From the NCBI GenBank assembly GCA_964565715.1, contig CAZMGG010000151.1, forward strand, positions 1 through 12,832: a stretch of 12,832 bases of DNA, read 5' to 3'. The notes beneath the pieces were generated by a model, which ran no database searches, had not been told where the DNA came from, and saw nothing but the letters and a program-made list of their open reading frames with translations. Position numbers and translations under genes: made by a program. Each line of letters opens with the position of its first letter. The stretch's first letter is position 1. Shown piece by piece: positions 10,508-12,832 of this stretch. This stretch comes from CAZMGG01 sp964565715 (lineage in GTDB: Bacteria; Planctomycetota; UBA1135; UBA2386).

Positions 10508-12766
10508 CTCCGCAGCGCCGGCAGCAGCCTCGTCGGGCGGCCCCGCCGGCAGCCCGAGTTCGGCCCGCAGGCGCGCGCGCGGCACCGTCAGGCCCGGTAT
10601 GCCGCCCGGATCGGGCCACGAGCGGATCAACCGCAGGACCTGCTCGCGGCCCTCGGCAGACGCGACCGCCTGGCGCGGCGTCCGACCGCCGAGGGCTGGA
10701 ATCTGCTCATCGAGCCACTTCAGGCACTGGCGATCGACGATGGCCTGGACCTGGGACCGGGCCTCGGCAGGCAGCTCCTCCGGCGGCGGCCGGCGACCGG
10801 CGGATCCATCCGGCTTGTCGAACGCGACCGGGCGGACGCCGGCGAAACCGAGGCCGGGGATGGCATCCAGCCATTCCCGGGCGCTTGCCCACCGCTGTGC
10901 CGAGTTGGTGTGCAGCAGCAACTCGTTGGCGACCCGTTCGAACCGGCCGAGCAGGGTGCGCTCGTCGTCGTCGTCGGCGCCACCGCGGTACCACAGCCAT
11001 TCGTCGCCGTCCTGGTCGATGTCATCGCGGGCGCCGAAGGCCGCCGTCACGGCGGACCAGTCGTCGACGCGGAAGGTGGCGACGGTCATCTCGAGATGAT
11101 CACCATCGGTGTTGGTGAGCCGCCGCGGCCGCGCCGCCTGGTGCTCGTCCAGGAACCACTCCCACAGGGAGCCCAGCCGTTCCGGCCGCTTCTGGACCGC
11201 GTCGGCGGTGACGGCGCCGGAACGGTCCTCGAGCCAGGCCAGCGCCCGCTCGAAGTCGCCCAGCGGCAGGCGCGGTCCGATCGGCAGCAGGAACCGGTGC
11301 TCGTCGACCTGGACCAGGCGGGCGGGCAGGACCTGGCCGGGTCGGCTCGAGCGGGCGAGCTGGCCATCGACGATGTCGACGGTGAAGTCCGCGAGCACGT
11401 CGCTGAGGCCGACCACCGGCGGCTGCAGCCGGGCGACCTGGTACAGGCCGACCCGGCCGGCGATCTGGGCCTGCAGCAGGCGGCGTTCCGGCTCGGGCAG
11501 GTCGTCGCGCAGAAGCAATCGCTCGGCGATGGTGCGCAGCCCAGGCCGCGCGCGGAAGTTCGTGAAGTACCAATGGCAGAAGGCGTGGTCGTGCATCTCG
11601 ATGCCGAGTGCATCGAGCTGCAGGCCGACCTCGGCGCTGCCGAAGAACGCAGCCAGCGCGCGCCGCGAACGGAAGTCGACCCGGCGCAACTCTTCGGCGA
11701 GCCGGCGGATGAGCCGGTCCTGTTGCTCCGGCCAGTCGGCGGTCGGCTCAGTGCCGTCGCCTGGATCGCCCATGACGCTCTCCCGGAACCCTGCGAACAC
11801 CGCCGCCACCAGCGGATGCGCCGCCTGCGTGTCGACCTGCACGCCGCGCGCGGCCAGCCCCGGCGCCAGCGCTTCGCCCAGCGCCGCATGCAGCACGGTC
11901 AGCCGCTCGGGCAGGCGGGGCTCACCCAGCTTCGGCCGGGCGGCGATGTCGGCGAACAGCTCGACCGCCGTGCGCTGCCGGTCGGCCAGGTCGCCGGGGT
12001 CTTCGTAGAGGGCCGGTTGCAGTCCCACGAGGCCGCCGTCGGCGGCATCGACCACCGCCAGCAGGTCCGGCACCCTGGCTTCCTCGCCGATGGCCATGGG
12101 CGCTGGCTCGAGGCCGACCAGCCAGTGCTGGCCCGGCGAGACCGGCAGGTCCCACAGCTCGCCCGGCAGCCCGGCGCGCGCCGGCGGCGCGTCCGGAGTA
12201 GCGGCAACGTCGACGAACCCGGCGACGACGTCGGCCACCTTGGGCCTGTCGCCGGTGACGGTCAGGCACAGCAGCCGGCCGCCGCGCTGGGCGTCGAACG
12301 GGCGCGGCCGCAGCAGATCGCGTTCGCCGGCGAGCCGCAGCGCCGCCAGGACCTGGATCACGAGCTTCAGCTCGGCAGCGCGGGGCAGGCGGCCGGCCCG
12401 GCCCGGTTCGATTGCCGCGAAGACCGGGATCACCCGTTCCGACGCGCCGCCGAGCCGGGAAATCTCGCGCAGCATCTCCGGCACCTGGCCGGGCGGGTCG
12501 AACGAGAGGAGCAGCATCGGCGCGACCACCGGCGGCCGCTCGTCGCTGGCCAGGAGGCGCAGCTGCTCGATGCTGCGTTCGCCAAGGTAGATTGCCAGGC
12601 CGAACTCCACCCCGGCATTGCCGAGTATCACCGCGTAGGCCGGGTGCGTCTGGTCGGGCAGCCGCAGCGCGATCGGCATCTCGTCGGAGTACTCCTCCCA
12701 GGGCTCCCACTGCGCGAAGCGCCGGGCAGCCTCCACCGCACGTTTGGCCAGGGCCGGTTGGATCAT
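10505..12766 (-). CDS. Large multidomain protein: DUF7309-like N-terminus, SEC-C-associated central domain, MbcA/ParS-like C-terminal motif
   Basis: The protein has 753 residues with no signal peptide or membrane segment. Residues about 18-62 (WEPWEEYSDEMPIAL to AVILGNAGVEFGLAIYLG) resemble the DUF7309 domain. Residues about 130-190 are of the kind that follow it in DUF6930-type proteins. Residues about 395-500 (FCHWYFTNFRARPGLRTIAE, LLQAQIAGRVGLYQV, PGQVLPARLVQVDEH) match a domain I know from SEC-C proteins, but the SEC-C zinc motif itself is absent. Residues near 600-650 (RTLLGRFERVANELLLHTNS) continue that pattern. Residues 680-717 (WLDEQIPALGGRTPRQAV to EGREQVLRLI) resemble the toxin-binding end of Xre/MbcA/ParS antitoxins. 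No catalytic site is recognised. The ATG at 12766 is the first sensible start, with no Shine-Dalgarno. It faces the pRiA4b-ORF3/PIN genes, and from memory these families recur together. The domain calls are from memory of sequence patterns. Confidence 0.72.
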   Translation of the reverse strand: MIQPALAKRAVEAARRFAQWEPWEEYSDEMPIALRLPDQTHPAYAVILGNAGVEFGLAIYLGERSIEQLRLLASDERPPVVAPMLLLSFDPPGQVPEMLREISRLGGASERVIPVFAAIEPGRAGRLPRAAELKLVIQVLAALRLAGERDLLRPRPFDAQRGGRLLCLTVTGDRPKVADVVAGFVDVAATPDAPPARAGLPGELWDLPVSPGQHWLVGLEPAPMAIGEEARVPDLLAVVDAADGGLVGLQPALYEDPGDLADRQRTAVELFADIAARPKLGEPRLPERLTVLHAALGEALAPGLAARGVQVDTQAAHPLVAAVFAGFRESVMGDPGDGTEPTADWPEQQDRLIRRLAEELRRVDFRSRRALAAFFGSAEVGLQLDALGIEMHDHAFCHWYFTNFRARPGLRTIAERLLLRDDLPEPERRLLQAQIAGRVGLYQVARLQPPVVGLSDVLADFTVDIVDGQLARSSRPGQVLPARLVQVDEHRFLLPIGPRLPLGDFERALAWLEDRSGAVTADAVQKRPERLGSLWEWFLDEHQAARPRRLTNTDGDHLEMTVATFRVDDWSAVTAAFGARDDIDQDGDEWLWYRGGADDDDERTLLGRFERVANELLLHTNSAQRWASAREWLDAIPGLGFAGVRPVAFDKPDGSAGRRPPPEELPAEARSQVQAIVDRQCLKWLDEQIPALGGRTPRQAVASAEGREQVLRLIRSWPDPGGIPGLTVPRARLRAELGLPAGPPDEAAAGAAE

Positions 12767-12832
12767 GGGGCGGGAGCGTAGTCTGCCGAGAGGGGCGCGC
12801 CCACGCTCTTCGCGGTCGTGCCGTCCAGGCAG
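12767..12832. promoter_or_regulatory. Upstream region of the 753-residue gene with palindrome
   Basis: TACGCT on the minus strand (12780-12775) lies only 8 nt before the ATG at 12766, so a transcript from it would be almost leaderless. A perfect 10-bp palindrome GGGCGCGCCC (12793-12802) lies just upstream and could be an operator, although short GC palindromes are common in such DNA. The last 25 bases show nothing further and may belong to a divergent gene beyond the edge. Confidence 0.25.

Noticed and set aside
10361..12781. An 806-codon plus-strand frame antisense to the 753-residue gene
   Set aside because: The minus-strand frame gives recognisable domains. The plus frame is a GC-driven shadow with low-complexity sequence.

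Overview
The window is very GC-rich and looks like chromosomal DNA of a planctomycete (Planctomycetota), probably from a marine or metagenomic lineage. This is an inference. It rests on a large secreted FG-GAP/VCBS repeat protein, a secreted LamG-like protein, a fused pair of type I sulfatases, C-terminal beta domains of a type I associate with planctomycete exoproteins, and several start codons with no Shine-Dalgarno sequence. No rRNA, tRNA, CRISPR array or recognisable transposase is visible. No stretch longer than about 135 bases lacks a gene.

Left block (1-1315, minus strand): a DprA/Smf-like SLOG-fold protein that runs off the left edge, preceded by the first 100 codons of a RecQ-type helicase. 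The two genes overlap by GTGA and share a strong Shine-Dalgarno, but the helicase reading frame stops just after motif Ia. From memory, this DprA subfamily normally sits beside a full-length RecQ-like helicase and often a phosphoribosyltransferase, a combination proposed to act in DNA uptake, mobile-element or conflict biology. Here the helicase looks internally deleted while the junction to dprA is kept.

Exported-protein block (1386-8134): an 871-residue FG-GAP protein (minus) and a 377-residue LamG-like protein (plus) diverge from a 133-bp intergenic region and appear to end in the same type of C-terminal beta domain. The LamG gene converges, with only 4 bp between stop codons, on a 953-residue exported protein containing two complete sulfatase domains. 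The first has a canonical CSPSR site and the second a CSPSL site. Desulfation of algal or other sulfated polysaccharides is the likely theme.

Right block (8211-12766): a cytosolic TPR-like helical protein diverges from the sulfatase gene. A compact operon follows: a 76-residue zinc-ribbon-like protein coupled by an ATGA overlap to a pRiA4b ORF-3 (IS1096 TnpR-like) protein flanked by two zinc-binding clusters, then a 5'-truncated PIN-domain remnant. A 753-residue multidomain protein converges on these genes. It has a DUF7309-like N-terminus, a central region like those of SEC-C-associated proteins, and a C-terminal helical motif like that of Xre/MbcA/ParS antitoxins. The convergent stop codons lie in the arms of a perfect 7-bp inverted repeat.

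The best candidates for under-described biology are the remnant helicase-DprA module, the zinc-ribbon/pRiA4b-ORF3/PIN cluster facing the DUF7309-like protein, and the asymmetric fused sulfatase.
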